Shown here piece by piece: positions 24,914-32,663 of a stretch of DNA of 34,918 nt; within the stretch, counting starts at the first letter, position 1; every line of letters starts with the position of its first letter. Position numbers and translations under genes: made by a program. Below the pieces are notes generated by a model. The model ran no database searches and had not been told where the DNA came from. It worked only from the letters and a program-made list of their open reading frames with translations. The stretch spans positions 1 through 34,918 of the forward strand of contig JAPLFP010000055.1 of NCBI GenBank assembly GCA_026390585.1, read 5' to 3'. The stretch comes from Ignavibacteriales bacterium (GTDB taxonomy: Bacteria; Bacteroidota; Ignavibacteria; UBA10030).

Positions 24914-26761
24914 ATGTCTAGGGCATTAGAGGAGATTATTTCAAGCGGAAGCATTACTAGCGCCAAGGAATTGGAGATTACCCCCAGTCTTGTGGGTTAT
25001 GGCAGTAATTTCACGCCTAATCCGACGGCAATTAAGATCAACGATTCATCTGAAGTCGGAAATTTGGACTCAACTGGTTACAACCATTCCTCGTCCTCAA
25101 TTCCCGACCAAACCTGTTACCTAAATATCACAGACTCGAAGGGCAGTATGGCTTCTCCGGAAATCGCTGATAAACTCAAAGGTGGGATATTGAGAGGCGG
25201 AAAGGATTACTTCAGGGATCGTTCTCCAATTGTGGCAAGAGGTAGAAAAGACCGGGAAAAGAAAACGATAGTTTTCTATGTCCCGAACAACTTGGACCTC
25301 GAAGCAAAGCTAGCTCAACATTACCCAGATATGCTTAGACACAAAGACAAATTATACTATGTGTTGGATAAATTGTACGTAATGGCCTTCCTTGACAAGC
25401 GGTTTAGTTCTTCAAGTTCTTACTTACCATTTCTAAGTCAGAATTCCTCTAGTTCTAATGCAATTTCTCCTTCTGACTATAACACAATTACTTCCCTTAG
25501 CAACAATCCTTTTTCAACAAATAGTTTTAATACGTTTAGCTCTTCATCTCTTTGTAATGCCATACCATCTCCTCCTTTTTCTTCAAATACTCCATTTCAT
25601 AACAATAATATGAATGTGTTACACACTTATGGTGTCTACTCAGAAGGTTTGTGTACTAAACCGAAGAAAACGAGAAAGGGATTAGGAAAAAGAAAGAGGA
25701 CAGCCAAAGAACCGACAAAGCATGGCAAAAGGCCCGGAAAAAGGGAATACATACGTCTTAACACCAAAATACTCAGGAGGGTGCTGACGTGCGAGCTGGC
25801 TAGGCCAATAATGGAAGCCTTAACCTCTCTCAATTTCGCGGAAACTGACAACCAATACATTTTGGGAGAAAAGTCGAGAGGATATAAACTGACCCTACCA
25901 TATAGATCCGCTCCGTTCACAACAGTGACGATCGCAGACAAACGATTTCACAACAAGTTGGTGAAGATCAAAGAAAGAGAGATCCTGAATCTGTCCCCCC
26001 TTCACCAACAAATTTATCAGAACCTGTCTTCGTTTTCCTTCGACTTAGTAGCTGCCGAGGCTCTCTTAGACCAGATGAATGGCAATACTAGACAATTTCT
26101 CACCGTGAGACTCGCTATTGACAAAATACAGAAACAGGACTTCTTTTTCTCGACAGATAGGAAGACGGGGCGAATCTTTCACAATTACTGCAATCTTAAG
26201 AAAGAATTCCGCCAGTGCATCCTGGATGCAGATGGACTGACGATGGTTGACATCGACATTTGCAACAGTCAACCCTTCTTTCTCGCCCTCATGCTAAAGG
26301 AGAGTCTTGTCGAGTCTGACAACGTTCTTAAGTACATCGCACTGACAGTGGATGGACAACTGTATGATCATATCGGCGAGAAGTATTCCATGGAAAGAAC
26401 ATACGTGAAAAAACTTGTCTTCACACTCTTCTTTTGCAGGAACAATCAGAAGGCAAAACTCAAGGAGATATTCCAAGAAGAGTTCCCGGATGTCAATTCA
26501 TTTATCGAAGAAGTCAAAGGAAACGACTACAAGAACCTTTCAATCCAGTTACAGAAGCTAGAAGCATCGATGATGATTGACACGATCGGTCAAAGACTTT
26601 TGGAAAAGGGAATCACGTTCATCACAATTCACGATAGCTTCATGGTGTCCGCAAAAGATGTTGAGATTACACTGCACGTGATGAAAGAAGCCTTCATGGG
26701 GGGATATGGGGTCGTGCCAAAATTTGGAGTCACGCGTGGGGATTGTAAGGTGATCCGATGA
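24914..26761 (+). CDS. Divergent family-A-like polymerase, putative replicase
   Basis: A 615-residue protein behind a strong GGGAGG site. The C-terminal 240 residues carry the order of motifs seen in family-A polymerases: a GRIFHNYCNLKKEFRQ segment, motif A VDIDICNSQP (D446/D448), a basic helix in motif B position (K499, K500; YVKKLVFTLFF) and motif C ITIHDSF (H573-D574). There is no 3'-5' exonuclease domain. The N-terminal part is unlike known domains; residues 163-242 are a Ser/Asn-rich low-complexity insert whose coding strand is very poor in G, followed by a basic linker (KKTRKGLGKRKR). Position behind origin-like repeats suggests it replicates the element. The T7-like RNA polymerase family shares the HDSF motif C, so DNA versus RNA synthesis is open. 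Its stop overlaps an ATG of the next frame. Confidence 0.68.
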   Translation: MSRALEEIISSGSITSAKELEITPSLVGYGSNFTPNPTAIKINDSSEVGNLDSTGYNHSSSSIPDQTCYLNITDSKGSMASPEIADKLKGGILRGGKDYFRDRSPIVARGRKDREKKTIVFYVPNNLDLEAKLAQHYPDMLRHKDKLYYVLDKLYVMAFLDKRFSSSSSYLPFLSQNSSSSNAISPSDYNTITSLSNNPFSTNSFNTFSSSSLCNAIPSPPFSSNTPFHNNNMNVLHTYGVYSEGLCTKPKKTRKGLGKRKRTAKEPTKHGKRPGKREYIRLNTKILRRVLTCELARPIMEALTSLNFAETDNQYILGEKSRGYKLTLPYRSAPFTTVTIADKRFHNKLVKIKEREILNLSPLHQQIYQNLSSFSFDLVAAEALLDQMNGNTRQFLTVRLAIDKIQKQDFFFSTDRKTGRIFHNYCNLKKEFRQCILDADGLTMVDIDICNSQPFFLALMLKESLVESDNVLKYIALTVDGQLYDHIGEKYSMERTYVKKLVFTLFFCRNNQKAKLKEIFQEEFPDVNSFIEEVKGNDYKNLSIQLQKLEASMMIDTIGQRLLEKGITFITIHDSFMVSAKDVEITLHVMKEAFMGGYGVVPKFGVTRGDCKVIR

Positions 26762-26856
26762 TTAATACCTCTAAACGTCAAGCATTTGCAGGCAGAAAGA
26801 CTGTATTACGATCCAACATTTCAGTTTTACCAAACAATAACATAAAGGAGCAAGTT

Positions 26857-27525
26857 ATGCGCAATACAAAGCAGTCCGTTCAACGTTCATTCAAATCCAG
26901 AGCTCATTCACCACGGTTCAAGATTGACAAACAGCTGAAAAAGGAACGCTCTAACCAAGTCAGGGTCTACGTAAAGGGGCTTTCGGAACACGGATATTTC
27001 CCCAAAGGAGCCTTCGCTGTCATCATTGATTTTCGTGGCAACACCATAGAGCTGAGTGGATCCGAAGAGAACCAATCAAACATTAGGATGGAGATGTTCG
27101 CTATGATCAAAGCCATTGAACATCTCAAAGCTGAATATCGAACAGTTGTCGTCTTCTCTGAATTGAATATGCTGGTGGATGCCTTTCAGAAGGATTGGAT
27201 TGGTAATTGGGCACAATTGGGATGGAGGAAAGGAAATGGAAGTCGTCTTGAGAACCGTGACCTTTGGAAACAAATCTATGAAAGTTCTTACTCAATGTTC
27301 GTTGAATTCAGCAGACCCGAGAGTCCAAGGGACGTGGAATTCATCCGACTGGCTACCCATTATGCAAAAGTGGCCTTGAATCTTCCATTGATAAAAGACC
27401 AAGTACGATTTCTTCCGATCAGTTCAAAGTCGGGCATACACATGGTCACGTTTTATCCAGACTTGCAGGACATTCCAGAAGAAGACTTCGAATTTAGCGG
27501 AGGTGAGAGTGAGGATCGAAAATGA
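26857..27525 (+). CDS. RNase HI-fold protein with replaced catalytic residues
   Basis: I prefer the ATG at 26857 because AAAGGAG stands 6 bases before it; an ATG at 26758 overlapping the polymerase stop would add 33 residues. The 222-residue protein follows RNase HI along its length: VRVYVKG, then GAFAVIIDFRG, IRMEMFAMIKAIEHLK, VVVFSELNMLV, DWIGNWAQLGWRKGNG, ENRDLWKQI. Against E. coli RNase HI, the catalytic set D10-E48-D70-D134 becomes K40-E79-E102-I163, so only one residue is unchanged. It is probably not a standard RNase H and may bind RNA-DNA hybrids or serve as a structural partner of the polymerase. D159 or E161 might compensate. It is co-transcribed with the polymerase gene. Confidence 0.75.
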   Translation: MRNTKQSVQRSFKSRAHSPRFKIDKQLKKERSNQVRVYVKGLSEHGYFPKGAFAVIIDFRGNTIELSGSEENQSNIRMEMFAMIKAIEHLKAEYRTVVVFSELNMLVDAFQKDWIGNWAQLGWRKGNGSRLENRDLWKQIYESSYSMFVEFSRPESPRDVEFIRLATHYAKVALNLPLIKDQVRFLPISSKSGIHMVTFYPDLQDIPEEDFEFSGGESEDRK

Positions 27526-27944
27526 ACGATTCATCTTTTGATCATTGGAAAATTGGTGGCGGCGAAAGCCGTGTCTGGATGAACTCACCAGAGCTTGTGA
27601 AAGAACTTCGAAAAGCTTGTGGAAGAGGTGCGACTTACGAAAAAGCCGGCAGGGTGATTGAGTGGCAATTTGTCGTCCCCTTCAAGCTTGTCAGATTCTA
27701 TTACCGCAGGTTTCTGTTGTTGAGCTCCCAAAATCGTGTTTTGGAGGGTGTTGAAAATGAACGAGTTACAGAGGCGAGTACAAAGAAATTTGCCCGTGGC
27801 GAAAGCTCTGGGAGAAAAAGGTACATAGACAAGCCCAGAAGAGCTTCTAAGGCAAATCGGCAGATTTCGAGTAACAGCAGACAGATCAGCAAACAGGGGA
27901 AAGCTCTAACTGGAAATCCACTCTACAAGGAGGACAAAACATGA
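27522..27944 (+). CDS. Small basic protein of unknown function
   Basis: A 140-residue protein whose ATG overlaps the stop of the RNase H-like gene (ATGA), so translation is coupled. The first half (about 10-65) looks globular: ESRVWMNSPELVKELRKACG, YEKAGRVIEWQFVVPFKLVRFYYRRF. The second half is basic, Ser/Asn-rich and probably disordered. It contains no cysteine pair or catalytic motif. It may be a DNA-binding accessory of the replication module; no family is recognised. Confidence 0.55.
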   Translation: MNDSSFDHWKIGGGESRVWMNSPELVKELRKACGRGATYEKAGRVIEWQFVVPFKLVRFYYRRFLLLSSQNRVLEGVENERVTEASTKKFARGESSGRKRYIDKPRRASKANRQISSNSRQISKQGKALTGNPLYKEDKT

Positions 27945-28084
27945 AAACCTGATCCGTTGTTTTAGAAACCGTTCTCGTGCCAAACAAGAACGAGAAGATT
28001 CCCAACTAGCGCAAATAAGCGGTGAAGCAAAACTATCACACAAACTAAACGGAGTTACAGAAAATGGAAAAAGGAGACGTTGTA

Positions 28085-28423
28085 ATGTACACTTTTGAAA
28101 TCGGTCTGTGGGCTGATGATGAAACATACAAGACTGAAAAAGCCATCGCAGGAGGTGTCTATTGGGGCAAAGAGGCTTCGAGGAACAACTTGGTGGATGG
28201 CAGTTTGACTACGGCAGTTGCATACCTGACTGAGAACTTTCCTGTTCCCGAGGGACAGATGATTCGTGATGTAAGGCTTGTGGGAATGGAAAAGGCAGAT
28301 CAGGGCATTAAGATGTTTGGCATGTCGAGTCGAACAAATAGCGGCGATTCTCTGTGTCAGTTGAAATCACCGAGAGGTTCCTCGGCTAGGAACAAACTGG
28401 ACAAGACAAATTCAGATTCATAA
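28085..28423 (+). CDS. Small acidic-start protein of unknown function
   Basis: The ATG at 28085 is preferred because AAGGAG (28071-28076) stands 8 bases before it; an ATG at 28064 would add 7 residues and has no ribosome site. The 112-residue product begins MYTFEIGLWADDETYK and has a compact first part to about residue 75 (SLTTAVAYLTENFPVPEGQ), then a polar Ser/Lys-rich tail. No family is recognised. A 140-base gap with a 7-bp inverted repeat (TTCTCGT/ACGAGAA, about 27973-27995) precedes it. Confidence 0.5.
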   Translation: MYTFEIGLWADDETYKTEKAIAGGVYWGKEASRNNLVDGSLTTAVAYLTENFPVPEGQMIRDVRLVGMEKADQGIKMFGMSSRTNSGDSLCQLKSPRGSSARNKLDKTNSDS

Positions 28424-28446
28424 TTCAATATCATAAGGAGAATACT

Positions 28447-28647
28447 ATGAACTTTCCAAAATACTATGTGCATTGCATGTATTGCAAGACTAGAGCAAAA
28501 CGTACAGGCCTCAAAGACAAAATTGGCCATTGGCAATGGAAGTGGTTCTACATCAGAGAATACCTATGCCCAAAATGCGGCATTAAGTATATTCATGACG
28601 AAATACGCAGGGTCGGTCATTACAATACGAGATATTTTCCGGATTAG
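28447..28647 (+). CDS. Zinc-ribbon small protein
   Basis: A 66-residue protein behind AAGGAG (28435-28440). Two CxxC pairs, C10/C13 (HCMYC) and C41/C44 (LCPKC), 27 residues apart, form a likely zinc ribbon. The segment between is basic and aromatic (HWQWKWFYIR), which suits nucleic-acid binding. It is the last gene of the replication-like block. Confidence 0.65.
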   Translation: MNFPKYYVHCMYCKTRAKRTGLKDKIGHWQWKWFYIREYLCPKCGIKYIHDEIRRVGHYNTRYFPD

Positions 28648-29027
28648 GGTATCGGCCCAGTCCAGTTTCGCCGGATCGCCTTCCGATTTTGCGGACTGGA
28701 ACAATTCGATTCTAACGCACCCGTTTCAAGCGGTGACAATGAACAGGTGCGTCGGTGGAGTAGCATCACTGGAGAATCCGACGATTAGCAGCAAATAGAT
28801 ATGCGTGTGAGTTAGAGGAGTTAGATAGGTAGCAACAGTTGAAACAGCCGGAGAGCTATTTTACTCACAGGGTTAATACTTGCTGTTGATCTTTCAATAG
28901 ATGGAATATCAAGGGAACGAACCTTCTATCAAGCAGTCCGAAAGGGTATGTATGCGGTACGACCAACGTGGCCGGTTGCGGTTCACCCGTCCATGCTCCA
29001 AACGTTATGATAGCACAGTAGAATACC
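28648..29027. other. Intergenic stretch before the recombinases
   Basis: No gene is recognised. CAGTCC (about 28658-28663) pairs with GGACTG (about 28693-28698) around a long loop, without a T-run. A short minus-strand frame near the right end lacks a ribosome site. Confidence 0.5.
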
Positions 29028-30047
29028 ATGGCTTCACTTATCAAGGGAAACAACCGTAACTACACCATAGTTTATCACGACTTCGAGCGTCGGAGATGGA
29101 AATCCACGTTTACTAGCGACCATGAGGAAGCCCAACGAATATTCGATTTGTTGGTACCAAATCTCGAGCGTTCGAGGAAGACGAGTCTCAGTTACCTTGC
29201 CCATCGAATCGATGAATATACCAAGGCAAACCTTTCAGGGGAAACCGCCAAGATGTACTCAAGGACATTCAGAATGCTACAAAGTTCCCTCGGAGATTTG
29301 CCCCTCAGAAATATCACTACACTCAATATCGAAAAGTTTAAGCAGGACCGGCTAAAGCATGTACTTCCTGTCACCGTCAATATTGACCTTCGAACGCTGC
29401 GTTCTGCGTTCAACCTTGCTGTAGATTGGGGACTGATGGACCAAAATCCTGCCAAGCGCTGCAAGCTGTTAAGGATTCCACAGATAGACCATATGTTCCT
29501 TTCAAAATCGGAATTTCTCAACCTCTGTTCGTCTATCAATGATGAGCAGTTTCGTCGTCTTCTCCTTCTTGCAGTCCGAACTGGAATGCGACGAGGAGAA
29601 ATTGTGAATCTGTGCTGGGAAGATATGGACTTCACAAGAAAGTCTATTCGAATTCGAAATAGGCAGACCTTTGTGGTCAAGGGAATGCGACCTCGCACAA
29701 TCCCGATGCCTGAGGACATTTGGCAGCACTTTCAGACTTTGAGCAAGACCAGCGGTTATGTCTTCACTAAGGTCAATGGTTCACCACTCAGCGCGCACTC
29801 CGTTTCCCGTAGATTCAAGCGCCTCCTGCGAATATGTGGGTTGCCCCAGGAACTACATTTTCACTCACTTCGCCGAACCTACGCCTCTTGGTTAGCTTTG
29901 GCAAGCGCTCCGATTCATGACATTCAACGTCTTCTCGGTCACCAAAATGTTCAGACAACCGAGCTGTACATAACCTTGCCCTCCGAGCACCTCAGGCAAA
30001 GTGCGAGTCGAGTAGAACTGCCTGAGGTCCTCAAACGTACTGGTTAA
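29028..30047 (+). CDS. Tyrosine recombinase, copy 1 (rightward)
   Basis: A 339-residue site-specific recombinase with an N-terminal SAM-like core-binding domain (about 55-150) and a C-terminal catalytic domain. Catalytic residues are visible: R188 (TGMRRGE), H279 and R282 (HSLRRT), the GH box (LLGHQNV) and nucleophile Y314 (TELYITL). The residue after the second arginine is R where most relatives have H (HxLRH). No ribosome site is evident. It faces the second recombinase tail to tail, sharing TTAA as stop codons. It could carry out integration or excision at the tRNA site, or belong to an older element. Confidence 0.9.
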   Translation: MASLIKGNNRNYTIVYHDFERRRWKSTFTSDHEEAQRIFDLLVPNLERSRKTSLSYLAHRIDEYTKANLSGETAKMYSRTFRMLQSSLGDLPLRNITTLNIEKFKQDRLKHVLPVTVNIDLRTLRSAFNLAVDWGLMDQNPAKRCKLLRIPQIDHMFLSKSEFLNLCSSINDEQFRRLLLLAVRTGMRRGEIVNLCWEDMDFTRKSIRIRNRQTFVVKGMRPRTIPMPEDIWQHFQTLSKTSGYVFTKVNGSPLSAHSVSRRFKRLLRICGLPQELHFHSLRRTYASWLALASAPIHDIQRLLGHQNVQTTELYITLPSEHLRQSASRVELPEVLKRTG

Positions 30048-31063
30048 TTCAGGACAATCTGTTTTGATAACCCTTCCACCGTACTATGCAATTGTGAAGG
30101 TGCAAGGTGACTATAGCGTGCCGTAACTGAAATGGTCGAATGACCCATGAGTTGTTGGACTTCGTAGATGGGCACACTATTCTGAACCAACCAACTTGCA
30201 AAGGTATGGCGTAGTGAATGAAAATGGTAGTTATCTTTGAAGCCCAGACGGCGAAGATATTGTTTGAATCTTCGCGTGACCCAGACATCTCGGACTTTTC
30301 TACCATTAATGGTGACAACATACTCCGTTTGCTCGGAGATCTTGAGTTCACTCAACAATTGAATAGCCACATTGTTCAGCGGTATGACCCTCCTTTTTCC
30401 TGCTTTCGTTCTGAACGTAGAATCTGACTGAATCCTGACGACTCGTTCCGTCAAGGAAATGTCTCTCCACTTGAGATTGACGAGTTCACCCCTCCTCATT
30501 CCCGTGCAAGCAGCCAAGACAACGATTGACCGCAACCATTTTTCCTTAAACGCCGAAACCAAGGCTTGAAAATCGGAAGCACTGAAGAAAGCGGGAGAGC
30601 ATTCTGGAATCCGACACAGCGGTACATGAGAGAATGGGTTCGATTTTAACATCTCCCATCGAACGGCATAGGAGAATGCTGCCCGGAGCGTACGCAGTTC
30701 GATGTTGAGAGTAACTGGCGAGACCTCACCGAGTCTTCGCTGACGGTACAGATCAATGTGGCGAGCCGAGATGTTAGAGATTTCCAGATCACCGGCAACT
30801 CTCAGGAAGTGCGTCAGAGACTTCTTGTAGATTCCGACTGATCCCTTTGAATAGATGCTCGCTGCGAAGGAAAGAAAATCCCGGATGTAGATTGAAAGGC
30901 GTGGTGGTTGTTTCTTCCGAACATCATCAAGATCGATTGCCGGAAGTTTTCGCAAAGCATCTGACTTCTGACGTTCTCCGGTACTGATCCACCGGCGTCG
31001 GCCGTCGCGGGTATAGGAGATGAAATAGTACACTCCGTTGGAGCGCTTGAAGAGGGTAGGCAT
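30044..31063 (-). CDS. Tyrosine recombinase, copy 2 (leftward, next to tRNA-Glu)
   Basis: This 339-residue recombinase shares the architecture of its partner but has only moderate identity to it. The full catalytic set is present: R190 (TGMRRGE), H282 and R285 (HSLRHT), H308 (LMGHST) and Y317 (ARYSHL). The N-terminus has an arm-binding-type start (TLFKRSNGVYYF) as in lambda-like integrases. Its start lies 21 bases from the TGTTAGCA pair and about 70 from the tRNA-Glu 3' end. It is the likelier integrase of the element, its gene reading away from the attachment site. Confidence 0.92.
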   Translation of the reverse strand: MPTLFKRSNGVYYFISYTRDGRRRWISTGERQKSDALRKLPAIDLDDVRKKQPPRLSIYIRDFLSFAASIYSKGSVGIYKKSLTHFLRVAGDLEISNISARHIDLYRQRRLGEVSPVTLNIELRTLRAAFSYAVRWEMLKSNPFSHVPLCRIPECSPAFFSASDFQALVSAFKEKWLRSIVVLAACTGMRRGELVNLKWRDISLTERVVRIQSDSTFRTKAGKRRVIPLNNVAIQLLSELKISEQTEYVVTINGRKVRDVWVTRRFKQYLRRLGFKDNYHFHSLRHTFASWLVQNSVPIYEVQQLMGHSTISVTARYSHLAPSQLHSTVEGLSKQIVLN

Positions 31064-31083
31064 GTGTCACTCCTGCGAAAGAC

Positions 31084-31103
31084 TGTTAGCAGAAGTGTTA
31101 GCA
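31084..31103 (+). repeat. TGTTAGCA direct pair, right end
   Basis: TGTTAGCA at 31084-31091 and 31096-31103, start to start 12 bases apart, between the leftward recombinase gene and tRNA-Glu. It matches the pair at 524-541 and is a candidate arm-type site for the integrase. Confidence 0.6.
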
Positions 31104-31130
31104 GGTGAGATTTTGCGGCTGTAAGTCTAG

Positions 31131-31203
31131 TACCCCCAACGAGATTCGAACTCGTGTACCGAGCTTGAAAAGCTCGTGTCCTAGGCCTCTAGACGATGGG
31201 GGC
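31131..31203 (-). tRNA. tRNA-Glu (anticodon TTC)
   Basis: A 73-base cloverleaf on the minus strand. The acceptor stem GCCCCCA pairs with TGGGGGT (one G-T pair at the end). The D-arm, the anticodon arm CGAGC-TTTTCAA-GCTCG (anticodon TTC) and the T-loop TTCGAAT are all in place. The 3' CCA is not encoded. Its 3' end faces the recombinase genes, so it is the likely attachment site. Confidence 0.95.
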
Positions 31204-31218
31204 AATACAAAGTAAAAA

Positions 31219-31284
31219 GCAAAATTCAAAATGAAAAAATGGTTTGGACACTTCCCATTTTTACTTTTTCACTTTCAATTTTGC
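31219..31284. repeat. Imperfect inverted repeat between the tRNA genes
   Basis: GCAAAATTCAAAATGAAAAA on the left mirrors a right arm that ends in TTTCAATTTTGC (about 31273-31284), with ATGG/CCAT near the centre. It forms a long AT-rich hairpin. Repeats of this type are often dispersed between genes; here it separates two tRNA genes on one strand. Confidence 0.55.
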
Positions 31285-31294
31285 ATTGATTCCG

Positions 31295-31369
31295 GGTGAC
31301 CAGTGGGATTCGAACCCACGACCTCCAGGGCCACAACCTGGCGTTCTAACCGACTGAACTATGATCACC
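31295..31369 (-). tRNA. tRNA-His (anticodon GTG)
   Basis: A cloverleaf on the minus strand with GTGATCA/TGGTCAC acceptor pairing, anticodon loop TTGTGGC (GTG) and T-loop TTCGAAT. An extra G at position -1 pairs with C73, the identity mark of tRNA-His. CCA is not encoded. Confidence 0.95.
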
Positions 31370-31737
31370 ATGTGCTTGTACAGACCGAAAAGCCCGTTAT
31401 TCTCATAACAGGCCTTCCGGTATAAAAATACCAAAACTCCGCCGCAAAGGCAATATGATTTTGAGGGCTTTTCGCCTGTTTTTCCTGATTGTATTCCCAT
31501 GCCTGAGACCGCCTTTGTCGTTTCCGGAAATACCTACCTTCTTGCAGGAACCATTCTTACCTTCAGCTAACTTTCCGAGTGGATTCCGCGGTGGAGAGCT
31601 CCGGTTCTTTGTCTACTGGGCATCATCATGTGGCACGTATCTTGAACCTGTCCTTCTACGCTCGTGTGCTCGGTCAAGTTCATCCATTCGATATTTATCG
31701 ACGTTCATGTATAAACATCCAAGGGAGTAGCAGAGCA
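31370..31737. promoter_or_regulatory. Upstream region of the carbamoyl-phosphate operon
   Basis: This 368-base gap with no recognised gene must hold the promoter of the two tRNAs (leftward) and of argF (rightward). TCGATA-TT-TATCGA at 31688-31701, 36 bases before the argF ATG, is a 6-bp inverted repeat and a possible operator. It does not match the classic ARG box. Confidence 0.4.
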
Positions 31738-32652
31738 ATGAAGAAAGATTTTTTGACCATCCGCGATTTCACACGAGAAGAAATCCTCGGTACCTTCAAG
31801 CTCGCATCGGATATGAAAGCTCACCCGCAGAACTACACATCCGCGCTGAAGGGAAAAACGCTCGCCATGATTTTCGAAAAACCCTCCCTCCGCACGCGCG
31901 TATCGTTCGACGTCGGCATTCATCAGCTCGGCGGATTTTCCGTCTGTCTCCTTCCAATGGAAATCAGCCTCGGTAAACGCGAATCGGTGCACGATGTCGC
32001 CAAGAACCTCGAACGCATGGTGCAAGGCATCATGATCAGGACATTCGCTCATCAGATTGTCGTCGATATGGCGAAACATGCTTCCGTCCCGGTCATCAAT
32101 GCGCTCACGGACTATTCTCACCCGTGCCAGGCACTGGCAGATTACTTGACGATCCAGGAGGTGAAAGGCGATCTCAAAGGACTTAAGCTCTGCTTCGTCG
32201 GCGATGGAAACAATGTCGCTCACTCGCTGATGTTCGCCGGAGCACGACTCGGAGTCCACGTCACGGTCGCCTGTCCTAAAGGCTACGAGCCGAATCCAAC
32301 TGCACTTCAGAACGCCACCGAAGATGCAAAAGAAACAGGAGCGCGAATCGAGGTCGTTCACGACGCCGCCGAAGGCGTCAGGAATGCAGATGTTATCTAC
32401 ACCGATGTCTGGACCTCGATGGGCCAGGAATCGGAAACGGAAAAACGCAAAGCCATCTTTCATCCATTCCAGGTCAACAAGCAGTTGATGGCAAAGGCGA
32501 ACAGCGGTGCGATCTTCCTGCATTGCCTGCCAGCTCATCGTGGAGAAGAAGTGACGGACGAGGTAATCGACAGTCCGGCCTCTGTTGTGTTCCAGGAAGC
32601 TGAAAACCGCCTGCACGCTCAAAAGGCAGTGATGTACCAACTGATGAAATAG
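31738..32652 (+). CDS. argF: Ornithine carbamoyltransferase
   Basis: A 304-residue enzyme that interconverts ornithine plus carbamoyl phosphate with citrulline plus phosphate. The start at 31738 follows GGGAG and gives the usual family length; an open frame reaches further upstream but lacks support. Motifs: carbamoyl-phosphate loop SLRTR (50-54, in FEKPSLRTR), HPCQ (128-131), ornithine-binding DVWTSMGQE (223-231) and HCLP (262-265). HPCQ and HCLP mark ornithine rather than aspartate specificity. The next gene, carbamate kinase, starts 12 bases later. With it and ornithine aminotransferase, the direction could be citrulline breakdown yielding ATP, or biosynthesis; the sequence alone does not decide. 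Confidence 0.94.
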   Translation: MKKDFLTIRDFTREEILGTFKLASDMKAHPQNYTSALKGKTLAMIFEKPSLRTRVSFDVGIHQLGGFSVCLLPMEISLGKRESVHDVAKNLERMVQGIMIRTFAHQIVVDMAKHASVPVINALTDYSHPCQALADYLTIQEVKGDLKGLKLCFVGDGNNVAHSLMFAGARLGVHVTVACPKGYEPNPTALQNATEDAKETGARIEVVHDAAEGVRNADVIYTDVWTSMGQESETEKRKAIFHPFQVNKQLMAKANSGAIFLHCLPAHRGEEVTDEVIDSPASVVFQEAENRLHAQKAVMYQLMK

Positions 32653-32663
32653 AACGGGTTCGA

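Larger units (their letters stand above)
429..31203. mobile_element. Candidate integrative element at tRNA-Glu
   Basis: The proposed element runs from a tRNA-like segment at 429-461 to the tRNA-Glu gene at 31131-31203. Direct TGTTAGCA pairs lie just inside both ends (524-541 and 31084-31103). Tyrosine recombinase genes sit at the tRNA end, as in many tRNA-targeting islands, and the content is accessory: defence genes, a replication-like module and unknowns. The att similarity is imperfect (27 of 33 positions, with only 11 bases continuous), and the acceptor-stem part of the tRNA is not repeated on the left. The boundaries are therefore an inference. Several stacked elements sharing one site would fit equally well. 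Confidence 0.5.

Noticed and set aside
28865-29053. Minus-strand 62-residue frame overlapping the recombinase start
   Set aside because: No ribosome site and it overlaps a sure gene.
31455-31730. Plus-strand frame upstream of argF
   Set aside because: No product recognised; it lies where the promoters of argF and the tRNAs are expected.
31579-31737. Longer N-terminus for ornithine carbamoyltransferase
   Set aside because: The extra 53 residues are unlike the family, while the ATG at 31738 has GGGAG and gives the normal length.
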